A stretch of 64,000 nucleotides of DNA. Origin: Sphingomonas bacterium (GTDB lineage Bacteria; Pseudomonadota; Alphaproteobacteria; Sphingomonadales; Sphingomonadaceae). The position numbers and the translations under genes are program-made. Shown piece after piece: positions 44,001 through 52,847 of this stretch (within the stretch, counting starts at the first letter, position 1; every line of letters starts with the position of its first letter). The notes below the pieces were generated by a model. It was not told the DNA's origin and did not search any database. It saw nothing but the letters and a program-made list of their open reading frames with translations. The stretch spans positions 1 to 64,000 of the forward strand of contig NZ_JAQGKZ010000100.1 in the NCBI RefSeq assembly GCF_028289855.1, read 5' to 3'.

Positions 44001-45578
44001 CGCCACGCGACGCCGGGGGTGACGCTGATTTCCCCGCCGCCGCACCACGATATCTATTCGATCGAAGACCTCGCGCAGCTCATCTACGACCTGAAGCAAA
44101 TAAATCCCCGCGCGCGCGTTTGCGTAAAGCTGGTCAGCTCGGCGGGAATCGGCACGGTCGCGGCGGGCGTGGCGAAGGCGCATGCCGACGTCATCCTCGT
44201 CTCGGGCCATGTCGGCGGCACCGGCGCGAGCCCGCAGACCAGCATCAAATATGCCGGCACCCCGTGGGAAATGGGGCTGTCGGAAGTCAACCAGACACTG
44301 ACCCTCAACGGCCTCCGCGGGCGCGTGAAATTGCGCACCGACGGCGGGCTCAAGACCGGGCGCGACATCGTCGTCGCCGCGATCCTCGGCGCCGAGGAAT
44401 TCGGCATCGGCACGCTCAGCCTCGTCGCGATGGGCTGCATCATGGTGCGGCAATGCCATTCGAACACCTGCCCGGTCGGCATCTGTACGCAGGACGAAAA
44501 GCTGCGCGACAAGTTCGGCGGGTCGCCCGAAAAGGTCATCAACCTGATGACCTTCATCGCCGAGGAAGTGCGCGACATTCTCGCGCGGCTCGGCTTCCGC
44601 AGCCTCGACGACGTGATCGGCCGCACCGAATTGCTCCGCCAGGTCAGCCGCGGGGCGGAACATCTCGACGATCTCGACCTCAACCCGATCCTCGCCAAGG
44701 TCGATGCCGATGACGACCAGCGCCGCTTCAGTCTCGATACCTGGCGCAACGAAGTGCCCGACAGCCTCGACGCGCAGATGATCAAGGACGCTGCGCATGT
44801 CTTTTCGCGCGGCGAGAAGATGCAGCTGACTTATTCGGTGCGGAACACGCATCGCGCGGTCGGCACGCGGTTGTCGTCGGAGATCACGCGCACGTTCGGA
44901 ATGGACACGCTCGCCGATGGCCACGTCACCGTGCGGCTGCGGGGGTCGGCGGGGCAGAGCCTCGGCGCCTTCCTGTGCAAGGGCATCACGCTCGAAGTGT
45001 TCGGCGACGCCAACGACTATGTCGGCAAGGGCCTGTCGGGCGGGACGATCATCGTCCGCCCGGTGGTCTCATCGCCGCTACACAGCCAAGAGAATACGAT
45101 CATCGGCAACACCGTGCTCTACGGCGCGACCAGCGGGCGGCTGTTCGCGGCGGGGCAGGCGGGCGAGCGGTTCGCGGTCCGCAATTCGGGCGCGACAGTG
45201 GTGGTAGAGGGCTGCGGCGCCAATGGCTGCGAATATATGACCAACGGCATTGCCGTTGTGCTCGGCCCGGTCGGCGCCAATTTCGGCGCGGGCATGACCG
45301 GCGGCATGGCGTTCGTCTACGACGCGAGCGAGAGTTTCGAGCGGCGCGCCAATGGGGAGTCGATCGTCTGGCAGCGTTTGAGTTCGGCGCATTGGGAAGC
45401 GGTGCTCAAGAACCTCGTCCGCGCGCATGCCGCGGCGACCGACAGCGCCTGGTCACAATCTTTGCTCGATGACTGGAACCGCGCTTTGGGTGCGTTCTGG
45501 CAAATCGTGCCGAAAGAAATGCTCGGCCGGCTGGCACATCCGCTCGACGACAGCGTTGAACTGGTCGCCGCGGAGTAG
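41052..45578 (+). CDS. gltB: Glutamate synthase (NADPH) large subunit
   Basis: A 1508-residue ferredoxin-like GOGAT alpha subunit that makes glutamate from glutamine and 2-oxoglutarate. The amidotransferase catalytic cysteine is in ESDACGVGL after a short propeptide. The FMN-barrel carries GEGGQLPG and the 3Fe-4S cysteines CIMVRQCHSNTCPVGIC. The C-terminal beta-helix domain is rich in glycine turns (GLSGGTIIVRP, GNTVLYGATSG). Full length. GTG start coupled to the DUF2059 gene. Confidence 0.97.
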   Translation: MIDQRARLARDGMYRPEFESDACGVGLVAATDGQPSRRVVQSAIDALKAVWHRGAVDADGKTGDGAGLHIDLPHKFFDEAIQASGHRAMPNRLGVGMIFLPRTDLGAQEACRTIVESVIIEAGYTIYGWRQVPVDVSVIGRKAQETRPEIEQIMIAGPLPDMQSAEEFEKDLYLVRRRIEKRVIAAQIQGFYICSLSCRSIIYKGLFLAESLSVFYPDLKDSRFESRVAIFHQRYSTNTFPQWWLAQPFRCLAHNGEINTIRGNKNWMLSHEIKMAATSFGEASEDIKPVIPAGASDTAALDAVFEAICRSGRDAPTAKLMLVPEAWGGKGEMPKPHLDMFKYLGSVMEPWDGPAALAMTDGRWAVAGMDRNALRPLRYTQTSDGLLIVGSESGMVVVPETMIVEKGRLGPGQMIAVDLDEGRLFHDREVKDRIAGEHDYAAMIGKFVTLDDLKAPAKKSGGGDHFTRFDRAELMRRQVAAGQTIEDMELILSPMVETAKEAIGSMGDDTPLAVISDKPRLISQFFRQNFSQVTNPPIDSLRERHVMSLKTRFSNLANILDTGRAQDEVLVLESPVLDGADWAKLKTHFGGAAAEIDCTFASGGDPEILRAAIQRIRNQAEQAVREGKSELFLSDRAIDGNKVGIAGVLAAAAVHTHLVRRGLRSYCSINIETAECLDTHYYAVLIGVGATTVYAYLAEAAVADRHARGLFGDLTLDKALANHRKAVDEGLLKIMSKMGIAVISSYRGGYNFEAVGLSRSLVNDLFPGMPAKISGEGYASLHLNAELRHQAAFDPGVVTLPIGGFYRQRHTGEAHAYSAQLMHLLQTAVATDSYSTYQKFSRGVADLPPVYLRDLLQFNYPDEGVPVDQVEPITEIRKRFVTPGMSLGALSSEAHETLAIAMNRIGAKAVSGEGGEDKVRYEPYENGDNANSGVKQIASGRFGVTAEYLNACDEIEIKVAQGAKPGEGGQLPGFKVTKFIAKLRHATPGVTLISPPPHHDIYSIEDLAQLIYDLKQINPRARVCVKLVSSAGIGTVAAGVAKAHADVILVSGHVGGTGASPQTSIKYAGTPWEMGLSEVNQTLTLNGLRGRVKLRTDGGLKTGRDIVVAAILGAEEFGIGTLSLVAMGCIMVRQCHSNTCPVGICTQDEKLRDKFGGSPEKVINLMTFIAEEVRDILARLGFRSLDDVIGRTELLRQVSRGAEHLDDLDLNPILAKVDADDDQRRFSLDTWRNEVPDSLDAQMIKDAAHVFSRGEKMQLTYSVRNTHRAVGTRLSSEITRTFGMDTLADGHVTVRLRGSAGQSLGAFLCKGITLEVFGDANDYVGKGLSGGTIIVRPVVSSPLHSQENTIIGNTVLYGATSGRLFAAGQAGERFAVRNSGATVVVEGCGANGCEYMTNGIAVVLGPVGANFGAGMTGGMAFVYDASESFERRANGESIVWQRLSSAHWEAVLKNLVRAHAAATDSAWSQSLLDDWNRALGAFWQIVPKEMLGRLAHPLDDSVELVAAE

Positions 45579-45645
45579 AAGCGCTTCAAATCGCGGCGCG
45601 AAAGTGGTATGGGAGCGCGCTCCCGAAACTGATCGGACCAGTATT

Positions 45646-46062
45646 ATGCGTAAAATTGCCCTGTGTGTGCTCGCCGCTACGGTCGCGACTCCGGCGCTCG
45701 CCCATGACCGATATGCTCCGCCGTCGCCACGCGAAGACCTGCGCGACGCAGCGCGCGTGCTGAGCGATCCGCGTGCGCAAGCGGGCGTTGCGGCTTTGGT
45801 CGATTCGCTGACGAACGCGGTGATGGAAACACGCGTCGGCCCGCTTGCCGACCTCGCACCCGATTCGGACATTCGCCGCAACGACACGCTCGCCGACATT
45901 CAGGCGCGGCGCGATCCGGCGTATCGCGCGAAATTGCGCAACGGGACCGTCGCGGCGATGGCGGTCGCCGGTCGCACCGCGCGCGACGCCGCCGCTATGA
46001 GCGACGAGGTCGATGCCGCGGTCCTCCGCTTGCGCCGGGTGATCGACGCCGTCGATCGGTAA
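45646..46062 (+). CDS. Hypothetical exported protein
   Basis: A 138-residue protein with a signal peptide (MRKIALCVLAATVATPALA). The mature part is charged and helical (SPREDLRDAARVLSDPRAQA; NDTLADIQARRDPAYRAK) and carries no recognised domain. Similar small periplasmic proteins are common in sphingomonads. The ATG at 45646 gives the signal peptide; the longer reading overlaps gltB. Confidence 0.7.
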   Translation: MRKIALCVLAATVATPALAHDRYAPPSPREDLRDAARVLSDPRAQAGVAALVDSLTNAVMETRVGPLADLAPDSDIRRNDTLADIQARRDPAYRAKLRNGTVAAMAVAGRTARDAAAMSDEVDAAVLRLRRVIDAVDR

Positions 46063-46114
46063 AGACTCCGCTGGTCGTTCCGCTACAAGCGGGCAAACGA
46101 CCGGGGAGAATTCG

Positions 46115-46672
46115 ATGCGACTGAGCCGTGCACGGATCGCGCCGCTTGCCGATGGTGAGCTCGACGACGAACAGCGCGAAGTGCTCGCGGGGTTCGGCGG
46201 GCATATCCTCAATATCTTCCGCACGATGGCGCGCGCCCCCAAGGCGCTCAAGCGGTTTAATTTGTGGGGCGGGTATATCCTGTCCGACCGCAATTCGCTT
46301 GGCGCCCGCGAACGCGAATTGCTGATCCTGCGCACCGGATGGCTGTGCCGGTCGGGCTATGAATGGGTCCAGCATACGCGGATCGGGCTGCAAACTGGAC
46401 TAACCCGCGAGGAGATCGACCGGATCAAGATCGGTCCAGACGCTAAAGGCTGGAGCGCGAGCGACGCCGCGTTGCTTCGCGTGGCCGATGATCTGGTGGG
46501 GGATTTCTTCGTCGGCGACTCAACCTGGGCCGGGCTTGCTGGCCTGAGCGAGAAACAACGCATGGATGCGGTGTTCACCGTCGGCCAATACACCCAAGTG
46601 TCGATGTTCCTGAACAGCTTCGGCGTCCAACTCGACGACGGGCAAGTGCTCGACGCGGATTTCCCGGCGTGA
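46115..46672 (+). CDS. Carboxymuconolactone decarboxylase-family protein (AhpD-like)
   Basis: A 185-residue all-helical protein of PF02627. It has the family core LGARERELLILRTGWLCRSGYEWVQH and DLVGDFFVGDSTWAGL. The CXXC of AhpD is not complete: one cysteine is followed by RSGYEW, so it is closer to the decarboxylase-like branch with a catalytic E/H environment. Its stop overlaps the SDR gene (GTGA), which suggests a joint catabolic role. Confidence 0.85.
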   Translation: MRLSRARIAPLADGELDDEQREVLAGFGGHILNIFRTMARAPKALKRFNLWGGYILSDRNSLGARERELLILRTGWLCRSGYEWVQHTRIGLQTGLTREEIDRIKIGPDAKGWSASDAALLRVADDLVGDFFVGDSTWAGLAGLSEKQRMDAVFTVGQYTQVSMFLNSFGVQLDDGQVLDADFPA

Positions 46673-47457
46673 CTGGGCGCGTCGCGGGCAAGACCGCGTT
46701 GGTGATGGGCGCGGGGCAGTCGCCGGGCGAGACGATCGGCAACGGCCGTGCCATCGCCACGTTGCTTGCCCGCGAAGGCGCGCGCGTGCTGTGCGCCGAC
46801 CGCGACCTTGTGCGCGCCGAGGAAACGGTTGCGGCCATCGCTGCCGGGGGCGGGCTGGCCGAAGCGGTCACCTGCGACGTCACCAGCCGCGCCGATTGCG
46901 AAAGGGCGGTCGTGGCGGCCGGCACGCTCGACATCCTGGTCAACAATGTGGGCATCGGCGGTGGTGACGGTCCCGCACACACAATCGCGGAAGACGCCTT
47001 CGACCGTATCCTGTCGGTCAACCTGAAGGGCGTACTCAACGGTATCGCCGCCGCCGTGCCGGGAATGCGCGAGCGGCGATCGGGCGCGATCGTCAGCATC
47101 TCATCGCTCGCCGGGATCGCCGGCTGGCACATGGTCGCCTACGAAACATCGAAAGCCGCGGTGAACCGGCTGACTCAATCGACCGCGCTGGCCAACGCCA
47201 AATACGGTATTCGCGTCAACGCCGTCGCCCCTGGACTGATGGACACGCCGATGGCGATCGACGGCATCGCCCGGGCGCGCGGATTGGATCGCGAGGTCGT
47301 GCGCGCTGAACGTGCCGAACGTGTGCCGCTGCTAGCGCAGATGGGCGATGCCTGGGACACAGCCTATGCGACGTTGTTCCTCTGTTCGGACGAGGCGAAG
47401 TTCGTGACCGGCGTCATCCTGCCGGTCGATGGCGGGATGGGCGCGCGGATCGGCTAG
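46669..47457 (+). CDS. SDR-family NAD(P)-dependent oxidoreductase
   Basis: A 262-residue classical short-chain dehydrogenase. The Rossmann motif is expanded (VMGAGQSPGETIGNGRAIA), then LVNNVGIGGG, the catalytic serine in VSISSLAG, and YETSK with the tyrosine-lysine pair; the C-terminus ends FVTGVILPVDGGMGARIG. GTG start overlapping the upstream CMD-family stop. Substrate unknown. Confidence 0.92.
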   Translation: MTGRVAGKTALVMGAGQSPGETIGNGRAIATLLAREGARVLCADRDLVRAEETVAAIAAGGGLAEAVTCDVTSRADCERAVVAAGTLDILVNNVGIGGGDGPAHTIAEDAFDRILSVNLKGVLNGIAAAVPGMRERRSGAIVSISSLAGIAGWHMVAYETSKAAVNRLTQSTALANAKYGIRVNAVAPGLMDTPMAIDGIARARGLDREVVRAERAERVPLLAQMGDAWDTAYATLFLCSDEAKFVTGVILPVDGGMGARIG

Positions 47458-47473
47458 GCGCCGACGGTCACTA

Positions 47474-47815
47474 CTATTTGCGGGCCTTGCGAGCGGCGTA
47501 GCGCGCATCGCGGGCCGCCTTCAGCTCGGCCGCGCTTGGCACCACGATGGGCGCCCGCTCGGTCAAGGCCCGCTTCGCCGCCGCAGCTTCCTCAGCCGCC
47601 GCTTTCTTGTCGGCTTTCGCCTGCTCTTCGGCGGCGCGTTTCGCGGCGCGACGCTCGGCCTCGGCGGCTTCCTTGGCCTCGCGCGCGGCTTGCCGGGCTG
47701 CAACAGCGGCGGGATCGGGCGCGGGCTTGTCGCGCAGCAATTCGAGCGCGCGCTGCTTCGCCGCGCGCGCGGCTTCGGCCCGCTCGTTGAAATCGGGAAC
47801 TTTGTAGGCGGCCAT
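47474..47815 (-). CDS. DUF6481 family protein
   Basis: A 113-residue protein very rich in Ala, Arg, Lys and Glu. The start MAAYKVPDFNERAEAARAAK is typical of DUF6481; the rest is a long predicted coiled coil (AAEAERRAAKRAAEEQAKAD). Function unknown. Convergent with the SDR gene. Confidence 0.85.
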   Translation of the reverse strand: MAAYKVPDFNERAEAARAAKQRALELLRDKPAPDPAAVAARQAAREAKEAAEAERRAAKRAAEEQAKADKKAAAEEAAAAKRALTERAPIVVPSAAELKAARDARYAARKARK

Positions 47816-47896
47816 TGTCTATCCGTTGTTGGGGCAGGTTCGGTGCGGGCGCCTAGCACCTTCTTGGCGCGACGGCACCCGATTTCGCGCGACGCC

Positions 47897-48352
47897 TCAA
47901 TCCCCGGCCGGCGCCCTGCTGCGCTTCCACAGGAAAAAGGTCGAGGCCGTCCGCGTCGGCGGTATCCCGGTGAGCACGATGATCGGCAAGACCAGCAATG
48001 CGACATACCATGCGGGTGGCGTGTCGATCACATACATCGGGATCAGTACCAGGAACGAGACTACCAGGATGACCGGATACAGCCATCGTTGCCCCAGCAA
48101 ATAGGGCCGGATCGCGGCCGGCTGTTCCGCCACCTCGGCCAGCATGTCGAGCGCATCATCGACGCATTCGGGATGGACTCGGACGTGAAAGCCGTCGAGC
48201 GCCATGATCAACGTGGGGTTGATCGACGCGTGCCAGCGCCCCGTCGCGTAGGCCGGGATGCCATAGAATTCGAACATCGACAGCATCACCCCGGCTTCGG
48301 GCTGGCTCCACGTCACCGCGACCGTTTCGAATGCATCCCGATCCAAAGCCAT
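47897..48352 (-). CDS. Small membrane protein with DUF2007-like N-terminal domain
   Basis: A 151-residue protein. The first 80 residues (FETVAVTWSQPEAGVMLSMF, then IMALDGFHVRVHPECVDDAL) resemble the DUF2007 putative signal-transducing domain. Two helices follow (VILVVSFLVLIPMYV; YVALLVLPIIVLTGI). The start is placed at 48352 after GGGGGAAG. Divergent from fzlA. Confidence 0.7.
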   Translation of the reverse strand: MALDRDAFETVAVTWSQPEAGVMLSMFEFYGIPAYATGRWHASINPTLIMALDGFHVRVHPECVDDALDMLAEVAEQPAAIRPYLLGQRWLYPVILVVSFLVLIPMYVIDTPPAWYVALLVLPIIVLTGIPPTRTASTFFLWKRSRAPAGD

Positions 48353-48389
48353 CTTCCCCCGCCGACCGCCAGCCCCTAACACTGGCCAA

Positions 48390-49061
48390 ATGTGGCAGCT
48401 CTATCAATTCCCGCTTTGTCCGTTCTCGCGCAAGGTCCGGCTGCTGCTGGGCGAGAAAGGCGTCGGCTACACCTTGGTACGCGAAAATCCGTGGGAGCGG
48501 CGCGACGAGTTCATCGACATGAACCCGGCGGGGCAGACCCCGGTGATCGCCGATGCGGAGCGCGACATCCGGCTGATCGATTCGCTCGTCATCTGCGAAT
48601 ATTTCGACGAGACGGTCGACAAGGCGCAGATGATCAACGGCACCGCGGTGCAGCGCGCCGAGATCCGGCGGCTGTCGACTTGGTTCGACACCTATTTCTT
48701 CCGCGACGTGACCGAACGGCTGCTCGGCGAGCGGATGATCAAGCGCGTCGTCACCAAGGGTGCGCCCGACGCGAAGGTGCTGCGCGAGGCGATGAAGTCG
48801 GCGGTCGAATATCTCGATTACACCGATTATCTGCTCGATCGGCACAATTGGATGGCGGGGGCGACGCTCAGCCTCGCCGATCTGGCGGCGGCGGCGCAGA
48901 TTTCGGTGGTCGATTATCTCGGCGGGATCGACTGGCGCAGCCACGAGGCGACCGCGCGCTGGTACTCCGGCATGAAAAGCAGGCCCAGCTTCCGCCCTTT
49001 ATTGAGTGAGCGGATGGAAGGAATTCCACCCGCGCCGCATTATGACGACGTGAATTTCTGA
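48390..49061 (+). CDS. fzlA: FtsZ-binding protein FzlA-like, glutathione S-transferase fold
   Basis: A 223-residue GST-fold protein. The N-terminal thioredoxin-like part reads LYQFPLCPFSRKVRLLLGEK, then NPAGQTPVIAD; the helical domain has NWMAGATLSLADLAAAAQIS. The C-terminal tail PPAPHYDDVNF and overall pattern resemble Caulobacter FzlA, a GST-like protein needed for constriction that binds FtsZ rather than glutathione. A generic GST remains possible. Only two bases separate it from csaA. Confidence 0.7.
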   Translation: MWQLYQFPLCPFSRKVRLLLGEKGVGYTLVRENPWERRDEFIDMNPAGQTPVIADAERDIRLIDSLVICEYFDETVDKAQMINGTAVQRAEIRRLSTWFDTYFFRDVTERLLGERMIKRVVTKGAPDAKVLREAMKSAVEYLDYTDYLLDRHNWMAGATLSLADLAAAAQISVVDYLGGIDWRSHEATARWYSGMKSRPSFRPLLSERMEGIPPAPHYDDVNF

Positions 49062-49063
49062 CG

Positions 49064-49435
49064 ATGCACGTGACGCACGACGCGGCCGCGCCGACGGCGG
49101 ACACGATAAGCTTCGACGATTTCCTCAAGGTCGATATCCGCGTCGGGACGATCGTCGCCGCCGAGCCGTTCCCGGAGGCGCGCAAGCCGGCGTTCAAGCT
49201 GACGATTGATTTCGGCGCGCCGGTCGGGATGAAAAGATCGTCGGCACAGATCGCCGAACATTATGCGATCACCGACCTCATCGGGCGGCAAGTCGCCGCT
49301 GTGGTCAACTTCCCGCCGCGCCAGATCGGGCCGATGATGTCGGAGGTGCTGACGCTCGGCTTCCCCGATAAGGACGGCAAGGTCGTGCTGATCGGCCCGA
49401 GCTTGCCTGTGCCCGATGACGGGCGGCTGTTCTGA
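49064..49435 (+). CDS. csaA: tRNA-binding protein CsaA
   Basis: A 123-residue OB-fold protein. The features FLKVDIRVGTIVAAEPFPEA, KLTIDFG and AAVVNFPPRQIGPMMSEVLTLGF match CsaA, described as an export-related chaperone and as a tRNA-binding protein. Its stop appears to overlap a CTG start of the next gene. Confidence 0.92.
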   Translation: MHVTHDAAAPTADTISFDDFLKVDIRVGTIVAAEPFPEARKPAFKLTIDFGAPVGMKRSSAQIAEHYAITDLIGRQVAAVVNFPPRQIGPMMSEVLTLGFPDKDGKVVLIGPSLPVPDDGRLF

Positions 49436-50142
49436 CGATCCGCGTCGGCACCGCTGGTTGGTCGATCCCGCGGGCGGTGGCGGACCGCTTCGATAATGGT
49501 GAGAGCAATCTCGCGCGCTACGCGACGCGGTTCAACGCGGCCGAGATCAATTCGAGTTTCTACCGCCCGCACAAGTCCGAAACCTATGCCCGCTGGGCGG
49601 CGAGCGTGCCCGATGGGTTTCGCTTCGCTGTCAAGTTGCCCAAGGCGATCACGCACGAGCGGCGGTTGGTCGATTGCCTAGAGCCGGTCGCGACATTCGC
49701 GGCGCAGACCGGCGAACTCGGCAACCGGCGCGGGCCGGTGCTCGTGCAGCTACCGCCGACCCTCGTTTTCGATGCGCAAATAGCGGCCCGCTTCTTCGAT
49801 GGTCTGCGCCACGCGCTCGGTGATGCCGCGATCGTGTGCGAGCCGCGCCACGCCAGTTGGTTCGCCCAGGACGCCGATCAGGCGTTGATCCATCACCATA
49901 TCGCCCGCGTCGCCGCCGATCCCGCCAAGGTGCCTGAAGCGGCGAATCCCGGAGGCTGGCCGAGCTTGCGCTACACCCGGCTGCACGGGTCGCCGCGCAT
50001 CTATTATTCGTCCTACGATGCCACGACCATCGCCCGACTTGCCGACGAAGCGGCGGCGAGCGATGTCGAAAGCTGGACGATCTTCGACAACACCGCCTCG
50101 GGCGCGGCGATCGAGAACGCGCTGGCGATGATCGAGGCCTAG
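49432..50142 (+). CDS. DUF72 domain-containing protein, probable CTG start
   Basis: About 236 residues, TIM-barrel DUF72 family. The family start is normally MTIRVGTAGWS; here the frame reads CTG-ACG-ATC and then RVGTAGWSIPRA, with CTG overlapping the csaA stop as CTGA. No ATG, GTG or TTG lies in frame between the upstream stop codon and the GTG at 49477, which would remove the conserved N-terminus. Other family features follow: EINSSFYRPHKSETYARWA, RFAVKLPKAITHERRL and YTRLHGSPRIYYSSY. Function unknown. Its TAG stop overlaps the convergent pepN stop through CTAG. Confidence 0.82.
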   Translation: MTIRVGTAGWSIPRAVADRFDNGESNLARYATRFNAAEINSSFYRPHKSETYARWAASVPDGFRFAVKLPKAITHERRLVDCLEPVATFAAQTGELGNRRGPVLVQLPPTLVFDAQIAARFFDGLRHALGDAAIVCEPRHASWFAQDADQALIHHHIARVAADPAKVPEAANPGGWPSLRYTRLHGSPRIYYSSYDATTIARLADEAAASDVESWTIFDNTASGAAIENALAMIEA

Positions 50143-52739
50143 CCGTTCAGGCTCCTCGACGCTTGCTCGAACAAGTCCTTGCTCAATCCAGGCATCGCCA
50201 GGATGCGTTCGAGTTCAGCCTTCATCAGCTCGGCCCGCGCTGGTTCGAACCGACGCCAGCGGCCCAGCGGGGGGAGCAGCTTCGCCGCGGTCTGCGGATT
50301 GAGCTTGTCCAGCGCGATCAAATGGTCGGCAAGGAACCGATACCCCGCGCCGCCGGCCGTGTGGAACGCCCGCTGGTTGACGCTAAACGCACCGATCAGC
50401 GACCGCGCGCGGTTGGGGTTGGCCAGGCTAAAATCGGGATGTCGCGCGAGGTCCGCCACCACTGCGGGCGTATCGTCGCGCGCCGACAATGCTTGGGTCT
50501 GGAACCATTTGTCGAGCACCAAAGCGTCGGTCGAATAGCGGTTGTAGAAGATATCGAGCGCGGCGACTCGTTTGTCCAATGTTCCGTTGGCGAGCGTGGT
50601 CAGCGCGCCTTGGCGGTCGGTCATGTTGTCTGCCGCTTCGAACTGCGCGAACGCCAAGTCGGCGGCGTCCTCTGCGCCCGACGCGGCGATATAGCCGAGC
50701 GCGACGCTGCGCATCCGGCGGGCGGCCTTGGCAACGGGCGAATAAACGAACGTGCCGGCCTGACTCGCCTCAATATAGACCGAGCGCCATAGCACCGTGA
50801 GCGACTTCCCTAGATCGCGGCGCAGCGCTTCACGGGCGCGGAACACCGCGTCCGGATCGACCACTTCCAACTGGTCGCCGATGAACGCGTCCGACGGCAG
50901 CAGCACTGCCTCGGCGACGAACGCGCGGTCGAGCGTCGGATCCTCGAGCGTGCGGCGTACCGCTTCGATCACCGCGTGATGGTCGGCGCGGCCGAGTTTC
51001 ACCGTGGTCACCAGCGTGTCGAGCATCAATTGCTGCATCGCTTCATACCGCGCGAACGGATCGTCGTCGTGCGCCGACAGGAACGCGAGCTCGTCGGCCG
51101 ATCGGTCGCTTTCGATGATCACCGGCGCCGAAAAGCCGCGGTTGATCGACAGCACCGGGCGCTCGGTAATACCGTTGAACATGATCTCGCTCGACGGCTG
51201 GTCGAGCATATAGAGCTGCTGTTCGCTCAGCGCCGCGCCGGTCGCGCTGCCGAACAGCTTGATCCGCAACGGCAGCACGAATGGCTCCTTGCCGCTCTGC
51301 CCGGGCGTCGGCGGGGTACGCTGCGCGAGCCGCAAGGTCGCGCGGCCCGACGCACTGTCGTGATCGAGCGCGGCGGCGACGCGCGGCGTCCCGGCCTGGC
51401 TGTACCAGCGGCGGAACTGAGTCAGGTCGATCCCGCTGCCGAATTCCATGCAGCGCACGAAATCGTCGCACGTCGCCGCTGTCCCGTCATAGCGGTCGAA
51501 ATACAGATCGGTCGCCGCGCGGAAACTCTCGGGGCCCAGGATCGCCGCCATCATGCGGATCACCTCGGCGCCCTTGTTGTAGATGGTGGCGGTGTAAAAG
51601 TTGCTGATCTCGATGTACGAATCGGGCCGGATCGGATGCGCGAGCGGGCCGGCATCCTCGGGGAACTGGGCGGCCCGGAGCCCGCGCACATCTTCGATCC
51701 GCTTGACCGCCGCCGATCCCTGGTCGGCGGAAAATTCTTGGTCGCGGAAAACGGTGAAGCCTTCCTTCAGGCTCAACTGGAACCAGTCGCGGCACGTCAC
51801 GCGATTGCCCGACCAGTTATGGAAATATTCGTGCGCGACCACGGCGGCGATCGCGTCGTAATCCATGTCGGTCGCGGTATCGGGATCGGCGAGGATGTAG
51901 CGGCTGTTGAAGATGTTCAGCCCCTTGTTCTCCATCGCGCCGAAGTTGAAATCGTCGACCGCGACGATGTTGAACACGTCGAGGTCGTATTCGCGGCCGT
52001 ACACACGCTCGTCCCATGCCATCGCGGTCTGGAGCGCGGACAGCGCGTGCTCGGTCTTGGGAAGATCGTCGGCGCGGACCCAGATGCCGAGTTTCACCTC
52101 GCGGCCCGACATCGTGGTGAAGGATGCGCGGTTGGCCGACAGGTCGCCCGCCACCATCGCGAACAGATAACACGGCTTGGGAAACGGATCGCGCCATTCG
52201 GCCCAGTGTCTACCATCGGGCAGATTGCCTGAAGCGATCGGATCGCCGTTGGCCAGCAGCACCGGGAAGCGCGTCCTGTCGGCGGTCATCTTGACCGAAT
52301 AGCGCGCCAGCACGTCGGGCCGGTCAGGGAAGAAGGTGATGCGGCGGAATCCTTCGGCCTCGCATTGCGTGCACAGATTTCCGCCCGACGCGTATAATCC
52401 CATCAATTGCGTGTTGCGGTCGGGGTGGATCTCAACCTCGGTCTCGATGCGGTGCTCGCTGCCCGAAAGCTCGATCTCGAGCGTGTCGCCGTCCATCCGC
52501 CAATCGTTGTGCGCGGCGCCGTCGACCAGCACGCGGAGCGGCACTTGGCCGTCGCTATCGAGCCGGAGCGGCCGGTCGTGCGCGCTCGACCGAGTCACGT
52601 CGAGCACCGCCGTCACGCGCGTCGTGGCGGGATCGAGGTCGAAATCGAGCGCGATGTCGGGAACGAGCCAATCCGGCGGTTGGTAATCCTCGCGCCGCTT
52701 GACGGTCGGCGTGGCGAGAGCGGACTGGGCGTCGATCAT
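50139..52739 (-). CDS. pepN: Aminopeptidase N
   Basis: An M1 metallo-aminopeptidase of 866 residues. Substrate-recognition GAMEN is at about 267-271, and the zinc site HEYFHNW begins at His303 with the third ligand in LKEGFTVFRDQEF. Bacterial PepN-type C-terminal domains follow to the end. Start placed at 52739 after ACGGAAAAAGA; an ATG 12 codons earlier is possible. Divergent from the M28 peptidase gene. Confidence 0.96.
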   Translation of the reverse strand: MIDAQSALATPTVKRREDYQPPDWLVPDIALDFDLDPATTRVTAVLDVTRSSAHDRPLRLDSDGQVPLRVLVDGAAHNDWRMDGDTLEIELSGSEHRIETEVEIHPDRNTQLMGLYASGGNLCTQCEAEGFRRITFFPDRPDVLARYSVKMTADRTRFPVLLANGDPIASGNLPDGRHWAEWRDPFPKPCYLFAMVAGDLSANRASFTTMSGREVKLGIWVRADDLPKTEHALSALQTAMAWDERVYGREYDLDVFNIVAVDDFNFGAMENKGLNIFNSRYILADPDTATDMDYDAIAAVVAHEYFHNWSGNRVTCRDWFQLSLKEGFTVFRDQEFSADQGSAAVKRIEDVRGLRAAQFPEDAGPLAHPIRPDSYIEISNFYTATIYNKGAEVIRMMAAILGPESFRAATDLYFDRYDGTAATCDDFVRCMEFGSGIDLTQFRRWYSQAGTPRVAAALDHDSASGRATLRLAQRTPPTPGQSGKEPFVLPLRIKLFGSATGAALSEQQLYMLDQPSSEIMFNGITERPVLSINRGFSAPVIIESDRSADELAFLSAHDDDPFARYEAMQQLMLDTLVTTVKLGRADHHAVIEAVRRTLEDPTLDRAFVAEAVLLPSDAFIGDQLEVVDPDAVFRAREALRRDLGKSLTVLWRSVYIEASQAGTFVYSPVAKAARRMRSVALGYIAASGAEDAADLAFAQFEAADNMTDRQGALTTLANGTLDKRVAALDIFYNRYSTDALVLDKWFQTQALSARDDTPAVVADLARHPDFSLANPNRARSLIGAFSVNQRAFHTAGGAGYRFLADHLIALDKLNPQTAAKLLPPLGRWRRFEPARAELMKAELERILAMPGLSKDLFEQASRSLNG

Positions 52740-52847
52740 TCTTTTTCCGTTATCGTTGATACTTGGCAGAACCATCCACGTCGCACGTTGTTGCCAAGCG
52801 TTTGAGCCGTGCTACGCGTGGCCGACGGGACAGCCAAGAGGAAAGCC

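Noticed and set aside
45427-45645. Upstream extension of the hypothetical gene at 45646
   Set aside because: It overlaps the gltB 3-prime end in another frame and would hide the clear signal peptide at 45646.
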